This document shows positions 56,681 through 64,000 of a stretch of 64,000 bases of DNA, in pieces (position 1 is the first letter of the stretch; each line of letters starts with the position of its first letter). Source of the stretch: Actinomadura harenae (GTDB taxonomy: Bacteria > Actinomycetota > Actinomycetes > Streptosporangiales > Streptosporangiaceae); contig NZ_RFFG01000019.1 of the NCBI RefSeq assembly GCF_003696215.1, positions 1-64,000 on the forward strand, written 5' to 3'. A program made the translations under genes and the position numbers. The notes beneath the pieces were generated by a model. It worked only from the letters and a program-made list of their open reading frames with translations. It had not been told where the DNA came from and made no database searches.

Positions 56681-58023
56681 GGCGCCACCACCTGCGCGTC
56701 GACCGAGCCTCCTGCCGTCCCGATCCCGGGACGCGCGCCGTCCCGGAACTCGGCCGGATGCGGCACCGCCATCAACTCCGACCACCTCTCGTAGAAGCAG
56801 CGCTGGTTGGCCTCGCTGTACACGTCGTCGACGCTCCCGGGGAAATCCGGAAACGACGCCTGAGGGACGCGCTCGTGGCCCATCCGGTAGTGCAGCGGCA
56901 GCCCTCGCGCGATGAAGCCGTCACCGGAACCGGCGCTGTAGTGCCACTGCTCCCCGTCGTCCTGCTCCCACGTTCCGGACGGGCCGAAATGACGCTGGTA
57001 GTCCAGGAGCAGGGCGCGCCGGACGGCCGGAGGGGCGCTCGCGGGAACGACCGCCCAGGAGTACACCTCCATCGCGTCCGGCCCCTTGGGATGCCAGATC
57101 CGCAGGTTGGACCGGATGAACAGCAGGGACAGGTTGGGGAAGACGTTGCCGTGGAAGAACACGGCGTCCCTGGCCCGGGGCCTGCCGAGATGCCGCTCGG
57201 CGCGGTCGGCCAGCCCGGCCATCCACTCGCAGACCTCCTCCGAGAACCCGGCGGTGCGCCAGTAGTCGAACCCGTCGAGTCCGCCGATCCCGTGCCCACC
57301 GGACATGGCCACCTGGAACCCGGTCGTGGGCATCGGAGCCTCATCGCTGCGGCCCGGCTCGGCGAGCACGGCCGACAGGTGCGTGGAGGCGACGTGGTAG
57401 GTGTCCCCGGCGAACTGCTCGGCGGCCAGCTTCCAGTTGCCGCGCATCCGCCACTTGTGGACGCCGGGAACCATCACGGCGCCCTGCCCGTCCGGATCGA
57501 GCAGGACGTCGAGGAAGTAGGTCACGTCGCCGAGATACTCGCGCAGAGGCGGAATCTCGGTGTCCCACGTCCCGAAGACCAGCCCTTTGTAGGTCTCCAC
57601 CCGCGGGACCGCCGCCAGCCCCCATTCCGAACGGTCAAGTCGCTCCCCGTAGGCGGCCCTCTCCTCGGGCACCGCTATCAGCGTCCCATCGGTTCCGTAG
57701 GACCAGCCGTGATAGGGACACGTGAACGCCTTGGCGTTCCCGGAGTCGTACCGGCAGACCCGCATGCCCCGGTGGCGACAGGAATTCAGCAACACCCGGT
57801 AAGTGCCGTCACGCTGCCGGGTGACGATGACCGGGTCCGCGCCCATAAAGGTCGTGAAGAAATCGCCCGCCCGCCCGAACTGGGTCTCGTGGGCCAGGAA
57901 GAGCCAGCTCCGGGCGAACACGCGTCCGAGTTCCTGCTGGTAGAGCGCGGGGTCCGAGAAGACCGCCCGGTCGACGAGCGTCCGCTCGCCATCGACGAAT
58001 GCCCTGCCTTGCCGCGGATCCAT
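56677..58023 (-). CDS. Aromatic-ring-hydroxylating dioxygenase, large (alpha) subunit, Rieske type
   Basis: A 448-residue catalytic subunit. The Rieske [2Fe-2S] ligands are CRHRG and CPYHGWSYG. The mononuclear iron site shows the two histidines in AGDTYHVASTHLSA, and a later Asp is expected. The ATG at 58023 (MDPRQGRAFVDGERTLVDRA) has GGACGGAG upstream. The enzyme would add O2 across an aromatic ring, with electrons from a ferredoxin and reductase that are not encoded here. A nitroreductase-like flavoprotein is divergently encoded. The aromatic substrate is unknown. Confidence 0.95.
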   Translation of the reverse strand: MDPRQGRAFVDGERTLVDRAVFSDPALYQQELGRVFARSWLFLAHETQFGRAGDFFTTFMGADPVIVTRQRDGTYRVLLNSCRHRGMRVCRYDSGNAKAFTCPYHGWSYGTDGTLIAVPEERAAYGERLDRSEWGLAAVPRVETYKGLVFGTWDTEIPPLREYLGDVTYFLDVLLDPDGQGAVMVPGVHKWRMRGNWKLAAEQFAGDTYHVASTHLSAVLAEPGRSDEAPMPTTGFQVAMSGGHGIGGLDGFDYWRTAGFSEEVCEWMAGLADRAERHLGRPRARDAVFFHGNVFPNLSLLFIRSNLRIWHPKGPDAMEVYSWAVVPASAPPAVRRALLLDYQRHFGPSGTWEQDDGEQWHYSAGSGDGFIARGLPLHYRMGHERVPQASFPDFPGSVDDVYSEANQRCFYERWSELMAVPHPAEFRDGARPGIGTAGGSVDAQVVAP

Positions 58024-58157
58024 GCGAACTCCGTCCCCTGCGCGACCCGAGAACAACGGCCGCCCGCCAACCTCGATCCGGCGCGGACCGGCGGCCCCGT
58101 CATCCCGGAACGCGCCCGACGGCCGTGGGCTCGCAGGTCGGCTTTCTCGATGCGTAT

Positions 58158-58172
58158 ACTACCCTTAGTAGT
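58158..58172. promoter_or_regulatory. Inverted repeat in the divergent dioxygenase / nitroreductase promoter region
   Basis: ACTAC-CCTTA-GTAGT lies in an unusually A/T-rich patch (58150-58200, also TATATGCGATAT) of the 188-base gap between two divergent genes. It is a plausible operator that could control both directions. A similar half-site arrangement (TACTACCC...AGTAG) occurs at 1210-1223 before the NRPS operon. Confidence 0.5.
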
Positions 58173-58211
58173 GGCCTATATGCGATATGTAGTGATGTGC
58201 TTGGGGGCACG

Positions 58212-58769
58212 ATGGCCGAGCAAATCCAGGGCGATCCGCCGCGAGAGGCGCCCGAAGGCGTGAAGCTGCTACTCACCCGCACCGCCGTCCGCCAGTTCAC
58301 CGACCAGCCCGTCGCCGACGACCTCGTGACCCTGATGACCGAGGCGATGGTGGCCGCGCCATCGGCCTCCAACCGGCAGGCGTGGGCCTTCGTCGTCGTC
58401 CGCGACCCGCGCACGCTCCGCCTGGTCAGGGCCTTCGCGCCGGGCATCATCGCGCCGCCCACGATGATCGTCGCCGCCTGCTTCGACCGTCCCCGCGCGA
58501 CCCTGGACGGCGGCGAGGGCGCCGACGAGGGCCTGCTGTGCCTCGCGATGGCGGTCCAGAACCTCCTGCTCTCCGCCCACGCCCTCGGCCTGGGCGGCTG
58601 CCCGGTCGCCAGCTTCCGCGAGGAGCCGATCCGCCTGATCCTCGGCCTGCCCGCGCACATCGAGCCCGTCCTGCTCGTCCCCGTCGGGCATCCCGCCCGC
58701 CGCAACCCGCACGCCGCCCGACGCGATGCGAACGAGGTGATCCACCATGAGTGCTGGAACGGATCGTGA
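58212..58769 (+). CDS. Nitroreductase-family flavoprotein
   Basis: A 185-residue protein. FMN-binding signatures of the family are LLTRTAVRQFTDQPV near the start, MVAAPSASNRQAWAFVVVRD in the middle and LGLGGCPVASF late. The protein is at the short end for the family. The ATG at 58212 is preceded by GGGGGC. Such enzymes reduce nitro groups, quinones or enals with NAD(P)H. Next to a ring-hydroxylating dioxygenase it could act on the aromatic substrate or supply electrons, but that is inference. It overlaps the next gene by 23 bases. Confidence 0.9.
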   Translation: MAEQIQGDPPREAPEGVKLLLTRTAVRQFTDQPVADDLVTLMTEAMVAAPSASNRQAWAFVVVRDPRTLRLVRAFAPGIIAPPTMIVAACFDRPRATLDGGEGADEGLLCLAMAVQNLLLSAHALGLGGCPVASFREEPIRLILGLPAHIEPVLLVPVGHPARRNPHAARRDANEVIHHECWNGS

Positions 58770-59067
58770 GATCGGCGAAGAGCTTCTCCTGCTGACCGCC
58801 TACCTGCTCAGCAGCGGCCGCGGCCTGTTCGACGAACCCCGCGCCTACGGCCCCCTACGCTGCGCCGACGCCGCCCGCCGCGCCCTGGCCCTGGCCGAAC
58901 AATCCGGAATCGACAACGAGGAGGTCCACGCCATCCGCACCCGGCTCGACGACGTCGTCCAGGGCGCCATGGGCGAGACCCAACTGGACGACCTGCTCGA
59001 TCACCTCTGCGAACGAATGGCGACCGTCCTCCACGACTCAGACCTCATTACTCCCACCCAAACCTGA
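58747..59067 (+). CDS. DUF6092-like protein
   Basis: A 106-residue soluble, mostly helical protein (REIGEELLLLTAYLLSSGRG, LDDLLDHLCERMATVLHD) resembling an actinobacterial family of unknown function that often accompanies flavin or Rieske enzymes. The ATG lies within the end of the nitroreductase gene with GAGGTG upstream, so the two are co-translated. Its last 30 bases overlap the convergent DUF2075 gene. No catalytic residues are recognisable. Confidence 0.75.
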   Translation: MSAGTDREIGEELLLLTAYLLSSGRGLFDEPRAYGPLRCADAARRALALAEQSGIDNEEVHAIRTRLDDVVQGAMGETQLDDLLDHLCERMATVLHDSDLITPTQT

Positions 59068-60963
59068 CCTACCACCAGAGAGAAGCCCAGCAAGAAACTC
59101 CCGCGTCTCGGGATCACTGGCGTAGAGCACCGTGCCCGACATCCCTCGCGTGAGCAGCACCTTGTAGATGTTCCGGATGTGCTGGTCCACCTGGCTGTCG
59201 GAGACGCTCTTCTTCGCGAGCACAGGATCCCGGTTCTCCTCCCGGACGGTCACCAGCCGTCCGTTCCGAGCGATCAGATCAGGACCGATCACCACGCCCG
59301 ACCAGTCGTACTCGAAACCCTGCGCCGTGTAGACGCACCCGATCTGGCCGAACCCGCCGTCCTTGGTCGCCCACAGGGCGCTCGGCGGGGCCTGGCCCAC
59401 GGCCCGGTCGCCCTTGACGTTCCACGGACGCGCCCAGTCACCGATCTCGACGTCCGGCACCAGGGTGTCGTCCTTGCGCGGATTGCTCCACGGCCAGCAG
59501 TAACCCGCCGAGATCCGCGCGGTGCCACCGGCGCGCGTCCTCTCCCGTAGAACCGTCTCCAACTCGGCGGGCGATTCCGCCACGACGACCTCGAAGCCAC
59601 GGTCCCCGGTCCAGGGCTGCGGCTCGGCCTCCTCGTCGCTCAGGCCGAGCAGATCCAGCACCCACCGCTCGTACTTCGCGCTGCCGCCGCAACGCCACTG
59701 CCCGTCCAGGTCGACCTGGTCCACCCGGAACCCGAGGTTGCGCGCGTGACTCCGGATGGCCTCGACCGTCCCGGTCTCGCCGGGCTTCACCACCTGGTGC
59801 TCGTCCAGCAGGAAGACCGGCACCCGCGCGGCCGCGATCAGCTCGTCCACCTGCGGCCGGCCGGTCCGTTGCCCCGCGCGCGTGAACCGGTTCTCGGACG
59901 TCTCCCTGATGCGGTGCGCCTCGTCGCAGATCAGGACGTCGAGCTCGTTCTTCTCCGCGTCCATGAAGCTGTTGAAGTACATGAAGAACTCCTGGAGCCG
60001 CCGGTCGCCCTTGCCGACGTGCTTCCGCATCGTCTGCGTGAACGAGCGCGACCCGGTGGCGTGCAGCACCGAACGCCCCTGCCGGTTCAGCTCGCCCAGC
60101 AGCGACAGCGCGATCACGCTCTTACCGCTTCCTGGTCCGCCCGTGATGACGACGACGCGCTTGGTGTCCGACCGGAACGCCTTCCGCACCGCGTGCATCA
60201 CCATCTCGTAGGCCACCCGCTGCTCGTCCAGCAGGACGAACTGCTCCCGGTTCCTGATCTCCTCGGCCGCGACCTCCATGAGCTTCCTGGACGGCGCGAT
60301 CCTGCTGTCGAGCAGCCGGTCGGCGGCCCCGGCACCGGGCTCCGGCGCGAACTGGGCGCGCAGGTAGTCCAGGAACGCGCCACGCCGCGTCTTGGTGAAC
60401 ATCCGCGTCCGCTCGTCCTGGACGAGATCGAACAGGTCGTCCACGTCGCGGTCCTCGGCGTTGTGGAGATAGGCCACGCCACGCACCGACTCCGGCTCGT
60501 CGTGGACGGCGCCGACGGAGTCCGTGATCGCGTCGCAGTAGTCCCGAACCTGCGACAGCGGATGCTGCGCCGCCCGCGTGTACCCGGGGACGACGACGAG
60601 CTTCTCGTTCTCCTCGAACAGCTCGGCCCGGCTCCACTGCTTCAGCTCGACGACCACGTAGAGGTCGCGGCCCGTCCGCCGGTCCATCCCGGCGAGCACG
60701 ACGTCGGCGCGCTTGTTGCTGCGCGGCATCTGGTACTCGACGAGCATCTCGACCTTGCCGAGGCCCGCGTCCACCAGGTCGCGGGCGAGCACCGGAAGGC
60801 TGCGCCGCCAGGACTTCCGTTCGGCCTCACCCGCCCCACGCCCCGTCATCGTTCTCAGGTGGTCGTTGATGACACCGACGAACTGTCGCTCGATGGGTGA
60901 CACGAGCAGGCTTTCGGGGGACGTGCGGAAGGCCGTCGTCACGAACCAGCTCCCAGGCAGCAC
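59038..60963 (-). CDS. DUF2075-type nuclease-helicase fusion
   Basis: A 641-residue protein. The N-terminal part has the layout of a PD-(D/E)xK nuclease: KRADVVLAGMD, then LYVVVELKQW around residues 82-106. The C-terminal part is a P-loop helicase-like DUF2075 domain with Walker A ITGGPGSGKSV (about residue 275), Walker B LDVLICDEAHRIR and a late YKVLLTRGMSGTVLY motif. The GTG start at 60963 has GAGGAA just upstream. Proteins of this layout are found in phage-defence neighbourhoods. It is downstream of a MazG-like gene and a GIY-YIG protein on the same strand. A role in cutting or unwinding foreign DNA or RNA is inferred, not shown. Confidence 0.88.
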   Translation of the reverse strand: MLPGSWFVTTAFRTSPESLLVSPIERQFVGVINDHLRTMTGRGAGEAERKSWRRSLPVLARDLVDAGLGKVEMLVEYQMPRSNKRADVVLAGMDRRTGRDLYVVVELKQWSRAELFEENEKLVVVPGYTRAAQHPLSQVRDYCDAITDSVGAVHDEPESVRGVAYLHNAEDRDVDDLFDLVQDERTRMFTKTRRGAFLDYLRAQFAPEPGAGAADRLLDSRIAPSRKLMEVAAEEIRNREQFVLLDEQRVAYEMVMHAVRKAFRSDTKRVVVITGGPGSGKSVIALSLLGELNRQGRSVLHATGSRSFTQTMRKHVGKGDRRLQEFFMYFNSFMDAEKNELDVLICDEAHRIRETSENRFTRAGQRTGRPQVDELIAAARVPVFLLDEHQVVKPGETGTVEAIRSHARNLGFRVDQVDLDGQWRCGGSAKYERWVLDLLGLSDEEAEPQPWTGDRGFEVVVAESPAELETVLRERTRAGGTARISAGYCWPWSNPRKDDTLVPDVEIGDWARPWNVKGDRAVGQAPPSALWATKDGGFGQIGCVYTAQGFEYDWSGVVIGPDLIARNGRLVTVREENRDPVLAKKSVSDSQVDQHIRNIYKVLLTRGMSGTVLYASDPETREFLAGLLSGGRSGLGGSNEV

Positions 60964-61067
60964 GAATTCCTCGTGCGGCGTGGGAGCGTGTCCGCCGACC
61001 GTCCCCAGGGACGTTCAGCGGAAGCCCGTCGGGCCGCTAACGCTTACGCGAAGAGATTATCGGTGGA

Positions 61068-61439
61068 TCATGACGTTCCGGTATGCCGAAGCGGAGGAGC
61101 TTTACGCGCGGAACCCCGGTACGTCTCGGCGTCGTAGCGCAGCGCGCCCTCCGCCATCTTGTCGGCCGCGGCCTCCAGCAGGTCGACGCCCAGAACGTCG
61201 GCCAGCCTCGTCAGGTAGGCGAACACGTCGCCCAACTCGGCACGGACCCGCGCGCCCGCCTCCGGATCGTCCATCACCCGGACGCTCTGCTCGGGCGTGA
61301 GCCACTGCAACTCGGCGACCAGCTCACCGACCTCACCCGAGAGCGCCATCGCCAGATTCTTGGGCGTATGGAACTGCTCCCAGTCCCGCTCGGCGGCGAA
61401 CTCCCGCAGTCGCCCGGCCAGCTCCTCGATGCTCTCCAT
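61068..61439 (-). CDS. MazG-like nucleotide pyrophosphohydrolase (RS21-C6 / dCTPase type)
   Basis: A 123-residue all-helical NTP pyrophosphatase. The metal-binding E-x-x-E ... E-x-x-D pattern is clear: E36-VG-E39 and E68-LG-D71 (SGEVGELVAEL, AELGDVFAYL). FHTPKNLAMAL is the typical helix-1 text. These enzymes hydrolyse non-canonical or excess (d)NTPs to NMP and pyrophosphate, and some limit phage replication by shrinking nucleotide pools. The ATG lacks a ribosome site and has TAGCCT six bases upstream, so it may start a leaderless message. The DUF2075 gene follows after 104 bases. Confidence 0.93.
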   Translation of the reverse strand: MESIEELAGRLREFAAERDWEQFHTPKNLAMALSGEVGELVAELQWLTPEQSVRVMDDPEAGARVRAELGDVFAYLTRLADVLGVDLLEAAADKMAEGALRYDAETYRGSARKAPPLRHTGTS

Positions 61440-61445
61440 CGAATC

Positions 61446-61451
61446 AGGCTA
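61446..61451 (-). promoter_or_regulatory. Putative -10 box, leaderless MazG-like gene
   Basis: On the minus strand TAGCCT lies exactly six bases before the ATG at 61439 without any Shine-Dalgarno. If active, it would let MazG-DUF2075 be expressed apart from the GIY-YIG gene. Confidence 0.5.
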
Positions 61452-61511
61452 GTGGCCCTGGCCGACCGGGCACGGAACACGGGACCCGCCCGCCCCCGAA
61501 CGCTTCAGTGA

Positions 61512-63014
61512 TCACGTCACCGCGGGGGCGGCCGAGCGCTGCGATTCGCTCGCCCGCCATTCGAGGGCCTCCGGGGTCTCCGTGTACTCGAGCAGATGAT
61601 TCCCCGCGAGACGCTCCAGCGCCTCGCGCACGTCCGCCGGTGTCGCGTAGAAGAACTCGCGGCGCTGGTTCACCCGGTTGACGCGCTTCGCCGCGAACTC
61701 CTGGTGAAGCCGGTTCTCCAGACCCACCGCGTCCTCACTGAAGATCAGCGCGTGGACGTCGAAACGGAACGGCACCGAGGCGTCGCCGAGCTCCCGGACG
61801 CGGTCCATCGGCTCCAGCCGCCGCGTGAGCCCGATCTTCACCACCCTCTCGCCGAACGCGCCGACGTTGGAGATGACGTACACGTAGCCCGCCCGGACAT
61901 TCGCCTCCCGGCTCTCCACACTGGTGATGGCCGATTCCACGTCGGCGAGCTTGGCCTCCAGGTCGGCCGCGCCGCCCTCGTCGCCCTTGGCGCGCAGGCG
62001 GTCCAGGACGGAGACGACGTGCGAACGCTCCTTGAGCAACCGCGCCTTCTCCTTTTCGAACTCCCGCTGGGCCTTCTCCTCCTCGCGCCGGCGCTCCCGC
62101 TCCGCACGGACGCGCTCCTTCTCCTCCTCGACCTTCGCCAGGTGGTCGGCGGTGAGCGCCAGCTCCCGGACGCGCAGCGTGCGGTACTCCTGGGTGATCC
62201 GGATGCGCATCGTCCTGCCCAGCCGCTCGATGGTCTGCGCGGACTTCTCCAGCCGGGTGATCGAGGACTCCAGCTTGTACGGACGCATCGTCCGGACGAG
62301 GTTGTCGGCCTCGGCGTTGAACGCGCGCAGCATGAGTCTGGACTGCTCGCGCACCATCTTGCGTCCCTCCGTGGCGGAGCCGTTGACCGTCCAGGAGGTG
62401 TCGCCGTCCACCGCGCGGTCGGCCCGGACCATCGCCTTGACGGAGTCCTTCAGCCGTGCGAGCTCGGCCTTGTAGGCGACGGCGTCGGCGAGTGGGTGGC
62501 GGTACTCGTACAGTCCGGCCTCTTGGAGCAGTGCCACGTCCTCGGTCTCGACGATGGTTCGGCGCGCCTGGGCGAGTTGTGCGCTCTCCTCGACCAACTG
62601 CTGCCGGAGCGCGGTGGCCTCACCCCGGAGCCGCTCGATCTCCGAGGTGATCTGCCATGCCTCGAGTCCTCCCAGCCGGGCCAGCTCCTGCCGCAAGCGA
62701 CTGTTCTCGGCCTCCAGGTCCTCGATGCGCTGCTTCTTGCCGAACACCGGCGCCTTGGCGGCCTGCGCGTGCGGGGGAGGCGCCATGTGCGGTGTTGCCG
62801 GGACCGGCATCTGCGGTGGCGGTGTCGTGGGGACGTCCGGGATCCAGAACCGCCAGTTCTGCGGCGGCGGCGGCCAGCTGGGATCCGGGTGCCAGCCTGT
62901 CGGCGGAATCCAGCCGGGCGGCGGCGGTGGCCACGTCGGTGGAGGGTTGTACCGCCAGCCCGCGGGCGCGGGCGGGCCGCCGGTGGGTGGCGTGGGGCGG
63001 TCATGGGGGTGCAT
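61512..63014 (-). CDS. DUF4041 / GIY-YIG (T5orf172-like) coiled-coil protein with PPxGW repeats
   Basis: A 500-residue protein with four parts. Residues 1-60 are proline/tryptophan repeats (PPPGWIPPTGWHPDPSWPPP). Residues 90-150 and 290-355 are long charged coiled coils (EDLEAENSRLRQEL; EEEKERVRAERERRREEE). The segment between is the DUF4041 domain (MRPYKLESSITRLEKSAQTI). Residues about 370-470 are a GIY-YIG nuclease-like T5orf172 domain with GYVYVISN, VKIGLTRR and the acidic GLENRLHQEF. Such proteins occur in phages and in bacterial defence loci. Here it precedes MazG and DUF2075 genes on the same strand, 72 bases upstream of the former. Confidence 0.88.
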   Translation of the reverse strand: MHPHDRPTPPTGGPPAPAGWRYNPPPTWPPPPPGWIPPTGWHPDPSWPPPPQNWRFWIPDVPTTPPPQMPVPATPHMAPPPHAQAAKAPVFGKKQRIEDLEAENSRLRQELARLGGLEAWQITSEIERLRGEATALRQQLVEESAQLAQARRTIVETEDVALLQEAGLYEYRHPLADAVAYKAELARLKDSVKAMVRADRAVDGDTSWTVNGSATEGRKMVREQSRLMLRAFNAEADNLVRTMRPYKLESSITRLEKSAQTIERLGRTMRIRITQEYRTLRVRELALTADHLAKVEEEKERVRAERERRREEEKAQREFEKEKARLLKERSHVVSVLDRLRAKGDEGGAADLEAKLADVESAITSVESREANVRAGYVYVISNVGAFGERVVKIGLTRRLEPMDRVRELGDASVPFRFDVHALIFSEDAVGLENRLHQEFAAKRVNRVNQRREFFYATPADVREALERLAGNHLLEYTETPEALEWRASESQRSAAPAVT

Positions 63015-63445
63015 GGGGGCTCCAGGGAGTCTGCGGTGCGAGGGAGGGAGCAGGGCTCCGAACCGGTGCCCAGGGGCTCGGTGTCAGCCGCGGTCTCATG
63101 TGGCGGTCATGCGGAACCGCTGTCCGGTTCACCTGGTCCGGCCACGGTTCCCCGGCGCAGCGGCCGAGTGGGGGACTAGGACGTCCGAGGAGGAGGGATC
63201 CAAGCTCGGATCGCGAAAGCGGCGGACGGGCTGAGCGTGGATCGTGTTCGCCGACGCGTTCACGTGGTCGGCGTGTTCCAGTGCTCGCCCGATCTGTGCC
63301 ACCGGCGCTCCCGTCCTGCGCGGGCGCGGTGTGAGTAGCGCCCTGACAGGTGCGACGTGTGAGTCCTGGTGGCGGTTGTCCGAACGCAGGGTGCCGTTAC
63401 CGCCATGTCCCTACTGAGGGTGCGTCCGCAACGAAAACGGGTCGG
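63015..63445. other. Intergenic region, no gene seen
   Basis: About 430 bases upstream of the GIY-YIG gene and downstream of a small membrane-protein gene. Short open frames cross it on the plus strand, but none has a good start or recognisable text. The GIY-YIG promoter must lie here; I could not choose a convincing -35/-10 pair. Confidence 0.5.
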
Positions 63446-63700
63446 TCAGGCGGGGACGGGGCCGCCGTCGGATTCGCCCTTTCGGTTGGGGTCGTCCTCG
63501 AGGTACTCGTCCTCGGGCCAGAGGTCGTTGGCGAGCCAGGCGAGGTACTCCTCGTCGCCGGGCGGGAGCTCGGCGGTCATGGACTCCGGGTACGGGGGAG
63601 GGGGCTCGGGGGTGCGCGTGGGCATGGCGCGGAGGAGGCGCGGCAGGCACAGAGTGGCGAAAAGGCCGGCGAGCATGGCAAGGACCAGAGCTGCGATCAA
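63446..63700 (-). CDS. Small single-pass membrane protein with acidic tail, unknown
   Basis: About 84 residues if started at the TTG at 63700, which has GGAAGGA nine bases upstream. The frame is open to an ATG at 63778, but that extension has non-coding base usage. One hydrophobic helix (LIAALVLAMLAGLFATLCLP) at the N-terminus is followed by LLRAMPTRTPEPPPPYPES and an acidic tail (DEEYLAWLANDLWPEDEYLE). This fits an N-out or N-in single-pass anchor with a cytoplasmic or exposed acidic domain. I do not recognise a family. Confidence 0.55.
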   Translation of the reverse strand: MIAALVLAMLAGLFATLCLPRLLRAMPTRTPEPPPPYPESMTAELPPGDEEYLAWLANDLWPEDEYLEDDPNRKGESDGGPVPA

Positions 63701-63830
63701 CCCCTGCCGTCCTTCCGTGCGTAAGGAGCAAAACAGTTGAACGCTACTAGAGGCATCTATCGGACGTCGGGGCGACATGCCGCGTGTGTGGGAGGGATCT
63801 TGCGAAGTTTCACCGGAGTTGGACCATGCC

Positions 63831-63858
63831 TCGGCCCCCGGCCGGAGCCGGGGGCCGA
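63831..63858 (-). terminator. Hairpin downstream of the edge gene
   Basis: TCGGCCCCCGGC and its exact complement around a CGGA loop form a 12-bp stem starting nine bases past the stop of the minus-strand gene at 63867. Confidence 0.65.
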
Positions 63859-63866
63859 AACGGGGG

Positions 63867-64000
63867 TCACGCGGGGACGGCCTCTTCGAGTTCCTGTTCG
63901 AGGTCCTCGCGGGCGAGGGCGGGAGCGGGCCGCGGACGTCGGGCGCGGGACTCGTGGTATGCGGCGAGGCAGATGAGGACGACGCCCGCGAGCAGCCAGA
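63867..64000 (-). CDS. C-terminal part of a membrane protein gene cut by the window edge
   Basis: The minus strand is open from the window edge to a TGA at 63867-63869, giving 43 residues. It begins within a hydrophobic helix (WLLAGVVLICLAAYHESRAR), then a basic Arg/Pro/Ala linker and an acidic end (REDLEQELEEAVPA). Strong third-position GC supports coding. It resembles its small neighbour in layout (helix, then charged tail), but I cannot assign a family from so short a piece. Confidence 0.55.
   Translation of the reverse strand, partial: WLLAGVVLICLAAYHESRARRPRPAPALAREDLEQELEEAVPA

Noticed and set aside
1..64000. tRNA, rRNA, insertion sequences, integrases or attachment sites
   Set aside because: Reading both strands I found no tRNA-like cloverleaf, rRNA stretch, transposase motif or terminal inverted repeats. 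A covariance-model and IS search would be needed to exclude short elements.

Overview
The window is very GC-rich DNA with GTG/TTG starts, frequent 4-base stop/start overlaps and strong third-position GC. It carries families typical of actinomycetes: MbtH, a streptogrisin-like protease, a BTAD-NB-ARC regulator, a LuxR-family LAL regulator, GPP34 and a DUF6092-like protein. It most resembles a filamentous actinomycete chromosome (Streptomyces or Thermomonosporaceae/Streptosporangiales type). The genus cannot be fixed from this sequence alone.

Positions 1-25668 hold the right-hand part of a non-ribosomal peptide synthetase (NRPS) cluster, all on the + strand. It opens with the 3' end of an upstream gene whose adenylation (A) domain stops abruptly between core motifs A8 and A9. 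Three synthetases follow: NRPS-A (C-A-T-E / C-[A remnant]-T / C-A-T-E), NRPS-B (C-A-T / C-A-T-E) and NRPS-C (C-A-T-TE). MbtH, a GNAT acetyltransferase and a type II thioesterase come next. From NRPS-A onward every gene overlaps its neighbour by 4-8 bases, so this is one translationally coupled operon, closed by a 16-bp-stem hairpin at 25678-25712. Condensation-domain subtypes agree with the epimerisation pattern. The logic read by eye is (starter)-D-aa1 / L-aa2 / D-allo-Thr / L-aa4 / D-allo-Thr / L-aa6, released by the thioesterase. Module 2 has lost its adenylation core but keeps the C-terminal piece from A9 onward, and the truncated domain upstream ends exactly where that remnant begins. This complementary split A domain is the most unusual feature here.

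Positions 25700-42900 are a mixed accessory region. It contains a secreted S1 protease, a MceG/Mkl-type ATPase, an ornithine cyclodeaminase-like protein, a patatin phospholipase, an SDR plus DapB-like pair, a LAL regulator, a GT4 glycosyltransferase, a lipoprotein serpin, a YGSNL cyclotransferase-fold protein, a peroxiredoxin, a CocE/NonD hydrolase and an MscS channel. Intergenic tandem repeats mark several gene ends.

Positions 42900-58000 carry a TetR/MFS pair with two matching operators, an anti-sigma kinase-like protein, a DEDDh exonuclease and a PlsC acyltransferase. They also carry an SPFH / ribbon-helix-helix / GPP34 operon with a palindrome sitting between its -35 and -10 boxes. Then come an MFS / BTAD regulator / MFS tandem, a MerR gene and a Rieske dioxygenase alpha/beta pair.

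Positions 58200-64000 hold a nitroreductase and a DUF6092-like gene, then a same-strand group: a DUF2075 nuclease-helicase, a MazG-like pyrophosphohydrolase and a DUF4041/GIY-YIG coiled-coil protein. This group is a candidate phage-defence or nucleic-acid stress module. Two small membrane-protein genes, one cut by the window edge, finish the window. At least seven genes have a -10-like hexamer 6-7 bases before the start codon and no Shine-Dalgarno sequence, so leaderless transcription appears common.
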